Assembly (NCBI RefSeq): GCF_000409775.1
Contig: NZ_KE332392.1
Span: forward strand, 493,974 to 557,973
DNA length: 64,000 bases
Reading direction: 5' to 3'
Source of the DNA: Litchfieldella anticariensis FP35 = DSM 16096
GTDB lineage: Bacteria > Pseudomonadota > Gammaproteobacteria > Pseudomonadales > Halomonadaceae
Positions 6,594 to 15,846 of this stretch are shown here, piece after piece; position 1 is the stretch's first letter; each line of letters starts with the position of its first letter. Under the pieces are notes generated by a model that worked only from the letters and a program-made list of their open reading frames with translations, did not search any database and had not been told where the DNA came from. A program made the translations under genes and the position numbers.

Positions 6594-7470
6594 CAAGGTG
6601 CGCAACAACAAGGCGTGGTGGCTGATACTGCCCATGCTGCTGCTGGTCGCCTTCTCGGCCATCATTCCGCTGATGACGGTGGTCAACTATTCGGTGCAGG
6701 ACGTCTTCGACGCCCAGACACGGTATTTCACCGGTACCGAATGGTTCGTACAGATGCTTAATGACCCAGCGCTACAGAGCGCCTTGGGCCGCCAGTTCGT
6801 CTTCTCGTTGACCATTCTTGCCATCGAGGTGCCGCTGGGTATTGGCATTGCGCTACTAATGCCCAAGAAGGGCTGGCAGGCGTCGGCGGTGTTGATTCTG
6901 GTGACCCTGCCACTGCTGATTCCCTGGAACGTGGTGGGCAGTATCTGGCAGATCTTCACCCGTGGCGATATCGGTCTGATGGGATGGAGCCTGCGCGAAC
7001 TGGGCTATTCCTACAACATTACCCGCAGTCCACTCGATGCTTGGATTACCATCATCATCATGGACGTGTGGCATTGGACGCCGCTGATCGCCCTGCTTTG
7101 CTACAGCGGCCTGCGGGCCATTCCTGAAGCCTATTATCAGGCAGCACGCATCGATCGTGCCTCGCGTTGGGCGATTTTCCGCTATATCCAACTGCCCAAG
7201 CTGACCAATGTATTGGTCATCGGCATCCTGTTGCGTTTCATGCATTCCTTCATGATCTATGCGGAGCCCTTCGTGCTGACCGGTGGCGGTCCCGGGAGTT
7301 CGACCACTTTCCTTAGTCAGGCGCTGGCGATCATGGCGACCGCTCAATTCGACGTAGGCCCCTCGGCAGCATTCTCGTTGATCTATTTCCTGATCATCTT
7401 GCTGGTCAGTTGGGTGTTCTACACCGCCATCATGAACATGCAAAAAGACAAGAAAGAGAGAGGGGCCTGA
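6586..7470 (+). CDS. glpP: Glycerol ABC importer, permease GlpP
   Basis: This 294-residue inner-membrane protein has six predicted helices, starting with WWLILPMLLLVAFSAIIPLM. The EAA loop is visible as AIPEAYYQAARIDRASRWAIFRYIQLPKL (about residues 185-213), the contact point for the ATPases. It belongs to the MalF/UgpA-type permease class. Its ATG overlaps the glpT stop by eight bases (ATGAATGA), a sign of coupled translation. It would form a heterodimer with the next gene product. Confidence 0.88.
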   Translation: MNDKVRNNKAWWLILPMLLLVAFSAIIPLMTVVNYSVQDVFDAQTRYFTGTEWFVQMLNDPALQSALGRQFVFSLTILAIEVPLGIGIALLMPKKGWQASAVLILVTLPLLIPWNVVGSIWQIFTRGDIGLMGWSLRELGYSYNITRSPLDAWITIIIMDVWHWTPLIALLCYSGLRAIPEAYYQAARIDRASRWAIFRYIQLPKLTNVLVIGILLRFMHSFMIYAEPFVLTGGGPGSSTTFLSQALAIMATAQFDVGPSAAFSLIYFLIILLVSWVFYTAIMNMQKDKKERGA

Positions 7471-7471
7471 A

Positions 7472-8368
7472 ATGAATGATTCCACTCGTTCGATAACGCA
7501 GGCAGCCTCTGCCCAGACCACGACTCATAGCCAGGAGAGGCCTGCCATCAACGTCGCGAAACGCCCCTCACCTATCCGCTCCAGGGTACTGATGGTGGTT
7601 TATATCGTCTTCGTGCTGTTGCCGATCTATTGGTTGTTGAACATGTCTTTCCAGACCAATAGCGAGATCCTTGGTGAGCTGACCTTCTGGCCTCAGGAGT
7701 TCACGCTGGAGAACTATGCCAATATCTTCAGCGATCCCAATTGGTATATGGGTTATGTGAACTCCATCACTTATGTGCTGATGAATATGTTGATCAGCAT
7801 CACGGTGGCGCTGCCGGCCGCCTATGCCTTCAGTCGCTATCAGTTCATTGGTGACAAGCATCTATTCTTCTGGTTACTGACCAATCTGATGGCACCACCC
7901 GCAGTGTTTCTGCTGCCCTATTTCCAGCTTTATTACACAGTGGGACTCTTCGATACCCATATTGCCGTGGCGCTGGCCCATTGCCTGTTCAACATTCCGT
8001 TGGCGGTGTGGATTCTCGAAGGTTTCATGAGCAGCGTGCCCAAGGAAATCGACGAAACGGCCTTCATCGACGGGTACAGTTTCCCCAAGTTCTTCGTCAA
8101 GATATTCATTCCCATGATTCGCTCTGGTATCGGTGTAACGCTGTTCTTCCTGTTCATGTTCTCGTGGGTGGAACTGTTGTTGGCTCGTACGCTGACTTCT
8201 ACCAATGCCCAGCCAATTGCCTCGGTGATGACGCGAACTTCCACTGCTTCGGGTATCGACTGGGGAACACTCGCGGCCGCTGGTGTGCTGACGATCTTGC
8301 CCGGCATCGTGGTCGTCTATTTCGTTCGTAACCATATCGCCAAGGGCTTCGCCCTGGGCCGTACCTGA
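7472..8368 (+). CDS. glpQ: Glycerol ABC importer, permease GlpQ
   Basis: This 298-residue permease is of the MalG/UgpE class. A 35-residue polar N-terminal tail precedes the first helix (VLMVVYIVFVLLPIYWLLNM). The EAA loop reads VPKEIDETAFIDGYSFPKFFVKIFIPM (about residues 189-215). It starts one base after the glpP stop and is followed after 14 bp by the DUF2160 gene. It partners GlpP in the membrane channel. Confidence 0.88.
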   Translation: MNDSTRSITQAASAQTTTHSQERPAINVAKRPSPIRSRVLMVVYIVFVLLPIYWLLNMSFQTNSEILGELTFWPQEFTLENYANIFSDPNWYMGYVNSITYVLMNMLISITVALPAAYAFSRYQFIGDKHLFFWLLTNLMAPPAVFLLPYFQLYYTVGLFDTHIAVALAHCLFNIPLAVWILEGFMSSVPKEIDETAFIDGYSFPKFFVKIFIPMIRSGIGVTLFFLFMFSWVELLLARTLTSTNAQPIASVMTRTSTASGIDWGTLAAAGVLTILPGIVVVYFVRNHIAKGFALGRT

Positions 8369-8382
8369 CAGGAGGAAATGCC

Positions 8383-8655
8383 ATGTCTTGGATGGTCTGG
8401 ACGCTGCCCACGGCAATCTTTTTCGCCACCATTGCCGCCATGCTGGCCGGTATGACCGCTTGGGAAGTCGTCTCCCCCTCTGTGGAGCGCAAGGGCTTCC
8501 TACCCATTGCCACTACCCGCGGCGATCGCTTGTTCATTGGGCTGCTGTCCGCTGCCTATCTGCATTTGGTGGTGGTGGGCTTTACACCGTTGAGCATCTG
8601 GCTGGCCCTAGGAGTATCGGTGCTTTGGATGTTGGTACTGATGCGCTGGGGCTGA
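8383..8655 (+). CDS. glpU: GlpU, small DUF2160 membrane protein of the glycerol importer
   Basis: This 90-residue protein has two or three membrane segments (WTLPTAIFFATIAAMLAGM; LFIGLLSAAYLHLVVVGF; LSIWLALGVSVLWMLVLM). It corresponds to DUF2160, which in Rhizobium is the small glpU gene between permease and binding protein genes; its molecular role is not established. AGGAGG precedes the ATG at good spacing. Its constant position in this operon suggests an accessory membrane subunit. Confidence 0.8.
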   Translation: MSWMVWTLPTAIFFATIAAMLAGMTAWEVVSPSVERKGFLPIATTRGDRLFIGLLSAAYLHLVVVGFTPLSIWLALGVSVLWMLVLMRWG

Positions 8656-8712
8656 AGCACGATTATGGAGTTGACTCATCAAGGACGAACCACAATTCAC
8701 GAAGAGGTCATC

Positions 8713-10452
8713 ATGAAACCGACAACAATGCGACTCTCTCTATTGGCCGCCAGCATGCTTCTGGTAAGTGGCTCACTGCATGCCGACCAGCATGATACCC
8801 GAGCCACTATCGAACGCCTGGTGGATGACGTCTTTCCACGCTCGACCCTTTCACGCGAGGAGCAGATCGCCGAACTGGAGTGGTTCGCCAAAGCCGCCGA
8901 GCCTTTCCGTGGCATGCAGATCAATACCGTGGCAGAGGGATTGACCACCCACGTCTACGAGCGTGATGTACTGGCCAAGGCCTTCACCGAGCTGACCGGC
9001 ATCGAGGTGACCCACAACATCATCGGCGAAGGCGATGTGGTCAACAACATGCAGACCCAGATGCAGTCGGGGCGCAACATTTACGACGCCTATGTCAACG
9101 ACTCGGATGCCATCGGTACCCACATCCGCTATGGTGCCACCGTCAACCTTTCCCAGGCCATGGAGAATGAGTGGGCCGACTATACGCTGCCAACCCTGGA
9201 TCTGGATGATTTCATCGGCCTGCAGTACACCACTGGCCCCGATGGCAGCATCTACCAATTGCCTGACCAGCAGTTCGCCAACCTCTACTGGTTCCGCTAT
9301 GACTGGTTCCAGCGCGAGGACCTGCAGAAACAGTTCCGTGACATTTACGGCTACGATCTCGGCGTGCCCACCAACTGGACCGCTTACGAGGACATCGCCG
9401 AGTTCTTCAGCGAGCATGTCGGTGAGATCGACGGTCAAAAGGTTTATGGACACATGGACTATGGACGCCGCGATCCCTCGCTTGGTTGGCGATTCCACGA
9501 CTCCTGGCTATCCATGGCCGGGATGGGTAGCCCTGGGGTACCGTTCGGCAACCCGGTGGACGACTGGGGCATCCGGGTCGACGAGCAGAGCCGTCCGGTA
9601 GGCGCCAGTGTCAGCCGCGGTGGTGCGACCAACTCGCCGGCTGCGGTGTTCGCAGTGACCAAGATGGTCGAATGGTTGCGTGACTATGCGCCCCCCGAAG
9701 CCCAGGGTATGACCTTCGGCGAGGCTGGACCTGTGCCGGCGCAGGGCAATATCGCGCAACAGATGTTCTGGTATACCGCATTTACCGCCGATATGGTCAG
9801 CCCCGATGTAGCGGTTACCGACGAAGAGGGTAACCCCAAGTGGCGCATGGCGCCGTCGCCGGTTGGCCCCTACTGGGAAGATGGCATGAAGGTCGGCTAT
9901 CAAGACGTGGGGTCCTGGACCTTCTTCAAATCGACTCCGGAAGATCGCCGTACCGCAGCTTGGTTGTTTGCCCAGTTCACCACAGCCAAGACGGTGTCAC
10001 TGGAGAAGCTGATCGCTGGCCTGACGCCGATTCGCCGCTCAGACATCTTCTCGGACGAGATGACCGAAATGGCACCCAAGTTGGGCGGATTGGTAGAGTT
10101 CTACCGCAGCCCCAACGAGTCCAATTGGACACCCACCGGCACCAACGTGCCTGACTATCCGCGAATGGCACCGCTGTGGTGGCAGAACCTGGCACCTGCC
10201 GTTAGCGGTGACATCACTCCCCAAGAAGCACTGGATAACCTGGCCGGCGATCTCGACAACATCATGATGCGCCTGGCCCGGGCCAAGGTCTTCGAAACCT
10301 ATTCGCCGGCACTCAATGGAGAGGAAAGTGCGGAGTACTGGCTGTCAAAACCCGGAGCACCCAAGGCCAAGCTCGACAACGAGATGCCGCAGGGTACCAC
10401 CGTTCCCTACGACCAGATGATGGAAGAATGGATGGCTGCCGGTACGCGCTGA
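8713..10452 (+). CDS. glpV: Glycerol ABC importer, periplasmic binding protein GlpV
   Basis: This 579-residue protein starts with a Sec signal peptide (MRLSLLAASMLLVSGSLHA, cleavage near HA-DQ). The mature part resembles large family 1 extracellular solute-binding proteins and is longer than usual sugar-binding proteins, as is typical of GlpV. The ATG at 8713 was chosen because the signal peptide begins there; an in-frame ATG at 8665 would add a non-hydrophobic extension. It closes the transporter part of the operon, and strong hairpins follow before glpD. Confidence 0.88.
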   Translation: MKPTTMRLSLLAASMLLVSGSLHADQHDTRATIERLVDDVFPRSTLSREEQIAELEWFAKAAEPFRGMQINTVAEGLTTHVYERDVLAKAFTELTGIEVTHNIIGEGDVVNNMQTQMQSGRNIYDAYVNDSDAIGTHIRYGATVNLSQAMENEWADYTLPTLDLDDFIGLQYTTGPDGSIYQLPDQQFANLYWFRYDWFQREDLQKQFRDIYGYDLGVPTNWTAYEDIAEFFSEHVGEIDGQKVYGHMDYGRRDPSLGWRFHDSWLSMAGMGSPGVPFGNPVDDWGIRVDEQSRPVGASVSRGGATNSPAAVFAVTKMVEWLRDYAPPEAQGMTFGEAGPVPAQGNIAQQMFWYTAFTADMVSPDVAVTDEEGNPKWRMAPSPVGPYWEDGMKVGYQDVGSWTFFKSTPEDRRTAAWLFAQFTTAKTVSLEKLIAGLTPIRRSDIFSDEMTEMAPKLGGLVEFYRSPNESNWTPTGTNVPDYPRMAPLWWQNLAPAVSGDITPQEALDNLAGDLDNIMMRLARAKVFETYSPALNGEESAEYWLSKPGAPKAKLDNEMPQGTTVPYDQMMEEWMAAGTR

Positions 10453-10458
10453 TGACGA

Positions 10459-10484
10459 CGGGGCGGGTCGTTCGGCCCGCCCCG
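10459..10484. repeat. Hairpin directly after glpV
   Basis: CGGGGCGGG - TCGTTCGG - CCCGCCCCG forms a 9-bp GC stem seven bases after the glpV stop. No T-run follows, so it is more likely an mRNA 3'-end stabiliser than a complete terminator. Confidence 0.6.
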
Positions 10485-10532
10485 CATGTCTTCTGCCGTT
10501 AACGAAAATACCGGCTGCCCGAACGGGATCGA

Positions 10533-10570
10533 GGCCCCGCTCGGAATGCACCGAGCGGGGCCTTTGCTTT
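10533..10570 (+). terminator. Terminator or attenuator between glpV and glpD
   Basis: A perfect 12-bp stem (GGCCCCGCTCGG / CCGAGCGGGGCC) with loop AATGCA is followed by TTTGCTTT. The tail reaches almost to the glpD ribosome site, so it may give partial termination and set importer and GlpD levels apart. Confidence 0.75.
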
Positions 10571-10583
10571 GGAAGAGGCACAC

Positions 10584-12269
10584 ATGCAACTCCGTCAGAA
10601 CAATCTTCGCAAGCTTTCCGGCAGGACCTTCGATGTCATGATCGTCGGTGGCGGCATCAATGGGGCGGCCTCGGCAGCGGCGCTAGCGGGCAAGGGCGTC
10701 AGCGTGGCGTTGATCGACCGCGGCGATTTCGCAAGCTGTACCAGTATGCATTCATCGAACCTGGTTTGGGGCGGCATCAAGTACATGGAAAGCTATGATT
10801 TCGCCTTGGTGCGCAAGTTGTGCAAGAGCCGCAATCATCTCATCAAAAGTTATCCCTCCACGGTGCAGGAGATCCGCTTCCTGACCACCGTGAGCAAGGG
10901 GTTTCGTTACTCCCCGCGCTATCTATGGGCTGGTACCTGGTTGTATTGGTTGATGGGCGGCGGGTTCACCCGTAGGCCCCGATTCCTATCGCCGTCGCAG
11001 ATCGAGGCCATGGAAGAGATCGTCGATACCGATGGGTGCGTGGGGGGCTTTGAGTATTCCGACGCTTACCTGCATGACAACGATGCGCGCTTTGTCTTCA
11101 ACTTCATCCGTAGTGCCCTCGATCACGGTTGCGTAGCCGCCAATTACGTCGAATCCGGGGGTGCGCAGTTTGAAGAGGGCGAATGGGTCACCCAGGCTCG
11201 GAATGTGATGGATGGCTCGACCTTCGAGATCCGTTCCAAGGTATTGATCAACGCTGCAGGGCCATACGTGGACGAACACAATGCGCTGACCGGGCAGAGT
11301 ACCTCGCATCAGCACGTCTACTCCAAGGGCATCCACCTGATCGTACCCCAACTCACCAAGAGCAAGCGAGTACTGGCGTTTTTCGCTGATGATGGGCGCT
11401 TGTTCTTCGTCATTCCCATGGGACGCCGCACCTGCATCGGTACCACCGATACTCGCATGGAAGGCCCGGAAGTCCATGTCACCGACGACGATATCCGCTT
11501 CGTGCTGGATAACATCAACAAGCGCTTGAGCCTCACTCGACCACTCGGAAAAGAAGACATCATCGCCACCCGTTGCGGTGTCAGACCGTTGGTGGTCAAT
11601 GCCCGCTCGAGTGAAAATCGCGACTTCCTGCAACTCTCGCGTAAACATGCCATCGATAGGGATGCCGCTTCGGCGCATCTGAGTATTTTTGGTGGCAAAC
11701 TCACCGACTGTCTCAATGTCGGCGATGAGATCGTTGACGAGGTACGCCGGTTCGGTATCGCCATCCCTTACCCGAACTATCGTTGGCATGGAGAGTCCCC
11801 CCGGCAGGTGCGCGATGAATTTTTCCATCAGGCGCACTTGATGGACCTGGACAGCCTGACCTCGGAACACGCCTCCGAAAAGCTAAGTGCCCGATTGTGG
11901 CGGCGTTATGGCGCTCGGGCTCTCGATATGCTGGAAGAGATTCGTGAGGACCCGCGCCAGGCGGAAGTGCTGATACGCGGCACTGAATACTTACGTTGCG
12001 AGATTCGTCAGGCCGAGCGCCGCGAGATGATCACCAAGCTGGAGGATTTTCTGCGTCGCCGATCGAAAATCGCCCAAGTGGTGCGTCTCGAGGACATTCG
12101 CCATTCGCCAGGATTGAGGGAGGCCTGCGATATCCTGTTTGGTGATCTTGCGCGGGACAAGCTGGAAGAGTACTTCGCCACCTTGGGCGAGTCATACGAC
12201 TCGGATGTTCTCAGTACCACTTCCCATGCCGATAATCCGGCGCATTCCGAGACCTTGAGGTGGGAGTGA
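10584..12269 (+). CDS. glpD: Aerobic glycerol-3-phosphate dehydrogenase (FAD)
   Basis: This 561-residue flavoprotein oxidises sn-glycerol 3-phosphate to dihydroxyacetone phosphate at the inner membrane and passes electrons to quinone. The FAD-binding motif is at the N-terminus (VMIVGGGINGAASAAALAGKGVSVALIDRGDF). The glycine-rich segment SSNLVWGGIKYME and the GRRTCIGTTDT region are typical of the GlpD/GlpA family. GGAAGAGG precedes the ATG at 10584. It is somewhat longer than E. coli GlpD (501). Position behind the glycerol importer gives a direct path from uptake to glycolysis, with glycerol kinase needed from elsewhere. Confidence 0.94.
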   Translation: MQLRQNNLRKLSGRTFDVMIVGGGINGAASAAALAGKGVSVALIDRGDFASCTSMHSSNLVWGGIKYMESYDFALVRKLCKSRNHLIKSYPSTVQEIRFLTTVSKGFRYSPRYLWAGTWLYWLMGGGFTRRPRFLSPSQIEAMEEIVDTDGCVGGFEYSDAYLHDNDARFVFNFIRSALDHGCVAANYVESGGAQFEEGEWVTQARNVMDGSTFEIRSKVLINAAGPYVDEHNALTGQSTSHQHVYSKGIHLIVPQLTKSKRVLAFFADDGRLFFVIPMGRRTCIGTTDTRMEGPEVHVTDDDIRFVLDNINKRLSLTRPLGKEDIIATRCGVRPLVVNARSSENRDFLQLSRKHAIDRDAASAHLSIFGGKLTDCLNVGDEIVDEVRRFGIAIPYPNYRWHGESPRQVRDEFFHQAHLMDLDSLTSEHASEKLSARLWRRYGARALDMLEEIREDPRQAEVLIRGTEYLRCEIRQAERREMITKLEDFLRRRSKIAQVVRLEDIRHSPGLREACDILFGDLARDKLEEYFATLGESYDSDVLSTTSHADNPAHSETLRWE

Positions 12270-12288
12270 CGATGCTTGGTGTGATGAC

Positions 12289-12765
12289 TCAGGTGTGCCG
12301 GTAGCGGTAGTGGATCGCTTCATCCTTGCGCGGCCCCTCGATATGCCAGTTCAGGTCGAAACCGTTGGTGAGTGGCGTGAGCCGTGCCGAGTAGCGATCA
12401 TCGCCGCACAAGTGCGCATCGTGGCTTACCAGCGTAGATGAGGCTTCGTCCTCGATGAGGTCGAATAGCCATACCGCGTGCTCGGCGCCGCGACGTTCGT
12501 GAAAGAGTCGCAGGCAGTTTGGCTCCACCTCCCAGCGGTAGACATTGGTGAAAGGCACCGCTCGGGAGTGACCTTCGGGAATGAAGTGGCCTCGTTCATG
12601 GAAACGTATGGTGTTGCCACGAATGACTGCTTTCACCGTCCCCTTGCCCTGACCCGACCAGGCGCAGCGTGAATTCGGTCCTGACTGGGACGTGAATTCC
12701 AGATGCTGAATTGTCGTCAAAAGGGGGACCAAGCGTATAATCGCCGTCAACGTTGCGTCTCTCAC
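12289..12765 (-). CDS. DUF6314-family protein
   Basis: This 158-residue protein resembles DUF6314, a lipocalin-like beta-barrel of unknown function: HLEFTSQSGPNSRCAWSGQGKGTV, IRFHERGHF, NVYRWEVEPNCLRLFHERRG and the tail FDLNWHIEGPRKDEAIHYRYRH match its repeated aromatic strands. No signal peptide is visible. The start at 12765 lies 12 bp from the start of the divergent EamA gene, so the two promoters must overlap the coding ends. It converges on glpD. Confidence 0.75.
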   Translation of the reverse strand: MRDATLTAIIRLVPLLTTIQHLEFTSQSGPNSRCAWSGQGKGTVKAVIRGNTIRFHERGHFIPEGHSRAVPFTNVYRWEVEPNCLRLFHERRGAEHAVWLFDLIEDEASSTLVSHDAHLCGDDRYSARLTPLTNGFDLNWHIEGPRKDEAIHYRYRHT

Positions 12766-12776
12766 TGGAGTTTACC

Positions 12777-13649
12777 ATGGGCTATCTGATTGGCGTCACG
12801 GCGCTATGGGCTTTCTCGTTCTCGCTGATCGGTGTCTATTTGTCTGGACAGGTGGATAGCTATTTCGCAGTGCTGATGCGCATTGCCCTGGCGGCGCTGC
12901 TGTTCCTGCCCTTCCTGCGCCCAGGGAGGTTGAGTCATGTCCATAAGCTGGCCTTGATGGGGATCGGAGCGATCCAGCTTGGGCTGATGTATGTCTTCTT
13001 TTATCAGTCGTTTCTGCTTCTCTCGGTACCCGAGGTGCTGTTGTTCACCATTTTTACCCCGCTCTACGTAACGCTGATCGACGATGCCATGGCGGGTCGC
13101 TTCACGCCATTTTACCTGCTAACGGCCGCGATTGCCGTAGGGGGTGCAGCGGTGATTCGTTACCAAGGTGTTGATAGTGGCTTTTGGCTTGGCTTCCTGG
13201 TGGTGCAGGGCGCCAATGTCTGTTTCGCTCTCGGCCAGGTCGCCTATCGTTATCTCGCTGCAAGACTGCCCAAGGACCTCCCGCACCGCAGTGTGTTCGG
13301 CTGGTTCTATCTGGGTGCCCTGGCGCTGGCGGTCTTTGCTTTCGGTCTGTTCGGCAACCCACATATGCTGCCTACCACCAGTGTGCAGTGGGGGGTCTTG
13401 GCTTGGCTGGGGCTAGCGGCCTCTGGCTTGGGATACTTCCTATGGAACAAGGGGGCAACCCAAGTGGATGCCGGAGCGCTGGCGATCATGAACAATGCAT
13501 TGATTCCGGCAGGGTTGCTGGTCAACCTGTTGATCTGGAACCGCGATGCCGACTTGCCACGATTGGCTTTGGGCGGAGCGATCATTGTCGTTTCATTGCT
13601 GGTCAATGAGTGGTGGGCCAAGCGGCGCCAGGTGGCGTCCCCGGTTTGA
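12777..13649 (+). CDS. EamA/DMT-superfamily transporter
   Basis: This 290-residue membrane protein has ten predicted helices in two EamA repeats, beginning MGYLIGVTALWAFSFSLIGV. Members export small metabolites or act as carriers; the substrate is not deducible. CTGGAG sits nine bases before the ATG at 12777. It is divergent from the DUF6314 gene with almost no intergenic space. Confidence 0.85.
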   Translation: MGYLIGVTALWAFSFSLIGVYLSGQVDSYFAVLMRIALAALLFLPFLRPGRLSHVHKLALMGIGAIQLGLMYVFFYQSFLLLSVPEVLLFTIFTPLYVTLIDDAMAGRFTPFYLLTAAIAVGGAAVIRYQGVDSGFWLGFLVVQGANVCFALGQVAYRYLAARLPKDLPHRSVFGWFYLGALALAVFAFGLFGNPHMLPTTSVQWGVLAWLGLAASGLGYFLWNKGATQVDAGALAIMNNALIPAGLLVNLLIWNRDADLPRLALGGAIIVVSLLVNEWWAKRRQVASPV

Positions 13650-13665
13650 GCAATCACCCCGTGGT

Positions 13666-13694
13666 TTGCCCGGAAGCGGGCGACCCCGCATAAT
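13666..13694 (+). promoter_or_regulatory. Candidate sigma-70 promoter for nadK
   Basis: TTGCCC (13666-13671), 17-bp spacer, CATAAT (13689-13694), 29 bp before the nadK ATG. Both boxes are fair matches at ideal spacing. Confidence 0.5.
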
Positions 13695-13723
13695 GACCAG
13701 CCTCGACGGGAAAGGCTGAGTCC

Positions 13724-14605
13724 ATGACATCCTTCAAGAATATCGGGCTGATTGGCCGGTTGGGCAGCGCCAAGGTCGTCGACACGCTCAAGCGGCTGAT
13801 TCGCTTCCTTGATACGAGTGGCTATCACGTCATCATCGAGGACCGTACTGCCACTGTACTGCTGGACCATGGCCAGCAGGAGGCTAGTCGTCGCATGCTC
13901 GGCGAGATTTGCGATCTGGTGGTCGTGGTCGGCGGTGATGGAAGCCTTCTGGGGGCTGCCCGGGCTCTGTGCCGCACCGGTACGCCCGTGCTGGGAGTCA
14001 ATCGTGGGCGTCTGGGTTTTCTTACCGATATCTCTCCCGATGAGTTGGAAGAGAAGGTCGGTGAGGTATTGGCCGGTCACTACGAAATCGAAGAGCGTTT
14101 TCTGCTCGATGCCGAGGTTTTCCGCGATAACGCGCTGGTGGGAACTGCCGAGGCGCTCAACGATGTCGTCGTCCACCCCGGTAAGGCAGTGCGGATGATC
14201 GAGTTCGAGCTTTTCATCGACGGACAGTTCGTCTACAGCCAACGCAGCGATGGTCTGATCATCGCTACTCCCACCGGTTCTACCGCTTATGCTCTATCGG
14301 GTGGCGGCCCTATCGTGCATCCGCGTATCGACGCCATCACACTAGTGCCAATGTTTCCGCACACCCTCTCGAGCCGGCCTATCGTTGTCGATGCCAGTAG
14401 TGAGATTCGTATCCATATTGGAGAGACCAACGAAGCCTATCCGCATGTCAGTTGTGATGGTCAGACCAAAGTGGTATCTAAGCCTGATGATATTCTCTAT
14501 GTACGTCGCAAGCCCCAGCGCCTGAAGCTGCTGCATCCCTACGGCCACAACTTCTATGAAGTCTGTCGCAGCAAGCTCGGCTGGAGCAGTCGATTGGGAG
14601 AGTGA
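13724..14605 (+). CDS. nadK: NAD kinase
   Basis: This 293-residue protein phosphorylates NAD to NADP with ATP in the cytosol. The catalytic GGDGS motif is at 70-74 (LVVVVGGDGSLLGAAR), and the conserved segments LGVNRGRLGFLTD, NDVVVHPG and SDGLIIATPTGSTAYALSGGGPIVHP follow. The length equals that of E. coli NadK (292). The next gene, a metallophosphatase, starts one base after the stop, so the two are co-transcribed. Confidence 0.97.
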   Translation: MTSFKNIGLIGRLGSAKVVDTLKRLIRFLDTSGYHVIIEDRTATVLLDHGQQEASRRMLGEICDLVVVVGGDGSLLGAARALCRTGTPVLGVNRGRLGFLTDISPDELEEKVGEVLAGHYEIEERFLLDAEVFRDNALVGTAEALNDVVVHPGKAVRMIEFELFIDGQFVYSQRSDGLIIATPTGSTAYALSGGGPIVHPRIDAITLVPMFPHTLSSRPIVVDASSEIRIHIGETNEAYPHVSCDGQTKVVSKPDDILYVRRKPQRLKLLHPYGHNFYEVCRSKLGWSSRLGE

Positions 14606-14606
14606 G

Positions 14607-15611
14607 GTGACGATCCGCTCTGATATCGAAGGCTACGATCTGATAGGCGATGTACACGGCTGCGGTGCCACTCTGGCGACATTGCTCGAGAAACTTGGCT
14701 ATTACCAGCGTGGAGGGGTATACCAGCACCCTCGTCGCAAGGCGATCTTCCTTGGTGACCTGATCGACCGTGGACCACGCATCCGCTTGGCGGTGACTAT
14801 CGTCAGGCGCATGGTCGAGTCGGGAGAAGCGCAGATCGTAATGGGCAATCACGAATACAATGCCTTGGCCTATTGCCATCGCGCTGAAAATGACGATGCC
14901 CACGAGTGGTTGCGTGACCATACCCCGCGACACAATCGCATTATCAAGGAAACGTTGGAACAGTACCGTGAACATCCCGCCGAATGGGACGAAACACTAG
15001 CCTGGTTCATGGAGATACCGCTGTTCATCGAGCAGGATGGCCTGCGGGTGGTGCATGCCTGCTGGGATCAATCGCTGATCGATGAGTTTCGACGCCATTA
15101 TCCCGATGCGCGCATGACCGAGACCTTTCTACAGCAGTCGGTCGAACCGGGCAGTTTCGCCTTCAAAGTGCTCGACCGCTTGACGCGAGGCAGCCACATT
15201 TCATTGCCAGACGATATTGCGATCCATTCCGGTGATGGTTTCACCCGTCGCAGCTTTCGTGCTCACTTCTGGGCACGCAATCCCCGGACTTATGGTGATG
15301 TGGTATTCCAGCCCGATAACCTCCCTGGCGATCTGGAACTGCGCCCGTTGAGTGAAACGGAACGTGCCCGGTTGAGCTATTACGGCCCTGACGAGCCGCC
15401 GCTGTTCATTGGCCACTACTGGTGTGAGGGGATTCCCGCCTTGCCGGCACCCAATATCGCTTGTCTCGATTACAGTGCCGTCAAGTTCGGGCGCCTGGTG
15501 GCGTATCGCTGGCATGGTGAGTCGCGGTTGGATGCCAACCACTTCGTATGGGTTCGTGTGCCGCGGGCGGAACAGGTTAGGCCAAACCCCTGGGAGGTCG
15601 ATTTCGATTAG
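14607..15611 (+). CDS. Calcineurin-like metallophosphatase (PrpE/ApaH class)
   Basis: This 334-residue phosphoesterase shows the signature GDVHG (LIGDVHGCGATL), GDLIDRGP and GNHE (VMGNHEYNALAY) metal-binding motifs in order. It resembles diadenosine tetraphosphatase/PrpE-like enzymes, but the substrate is unknown. The GTG at 14607 is chosen because GGGAGAG precedes it and because the fold begins a few residues later. It lies one base after nadK, which suggests a link with nucleotide metabolism. Confidence 0.85.
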   Translation: MTIRSDIEGYDLIGDVHGCGATLATLLEKLGYYQRGGVYQHPRRKAIFLGDLIDRGPRIRLAVTIVRRMVESGEAQIVMGNHEYNALAYCHRAENDDAHEWLRDHTPRHNRIIKETLEQYREHPAEWDETLAWFMEIPLFIEQDGLRVVHACWDQSLIDEFRRHYPDARMTETFLQQSVEPGSFAFKVLDRLTRGSHISLPDDIAIHSGDGFTRRSFRAHFWARNPRTYGDVVFQPDNLPGDLELRPLSETERARLSYYGPDEPPLFIGHYWCEGIPALPAPNIACLDYSAVKFGRLVAYRWHGESRLDANHFVWVRVPRAEQVRPNPWEVDFD

Positions 15612-15783
15612 ACTTTGCGGCTGCGGCTGCGGGTTGCAGTAATGAGTAGGCGCTTCGGTTTGAGGGCCGATGATGGTTGTTTCGTGCAAAGACAAAATAT
15701 TACATAGTTTTACACATCGCGCATGAACTTGCGGATGCTGTCGCCGTCAGAGTAGGTGTTCCCTTGAATGATCCCTTGCTCTT

Positions 15784-15817
15784 ATCCGGCGGCCCCCTCC
15801 GCCGGATTTTTCTTTTC
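15784..15817 (+). terminator. Intrinsic terminator in the leader of the rhomboid gene
   Basis: A 9-bp stem (ATCCGGCGG / CCGCCGGAT) with loop CCCCCT is followed by TTTTTCTTTT. It ends only 30 bp before the rhomboid start codon. It could terminate the nadK-phosphatase transcript (stop at 15611) or act as an attenuator for the downstream gene. Confidence 0.8.
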
Positions 15818-15846
15818 AAGGGACTTTTTTATCTAAGGGAGATGCC

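Noticed and set aside
12289..12765. Whether the - strand frame beside glpD is a shadow
   Set aside because: The idea was dropped: the aromatic strand pattern fits DUF6314 and no + strand gene covers it, so it was kept as a real gene.
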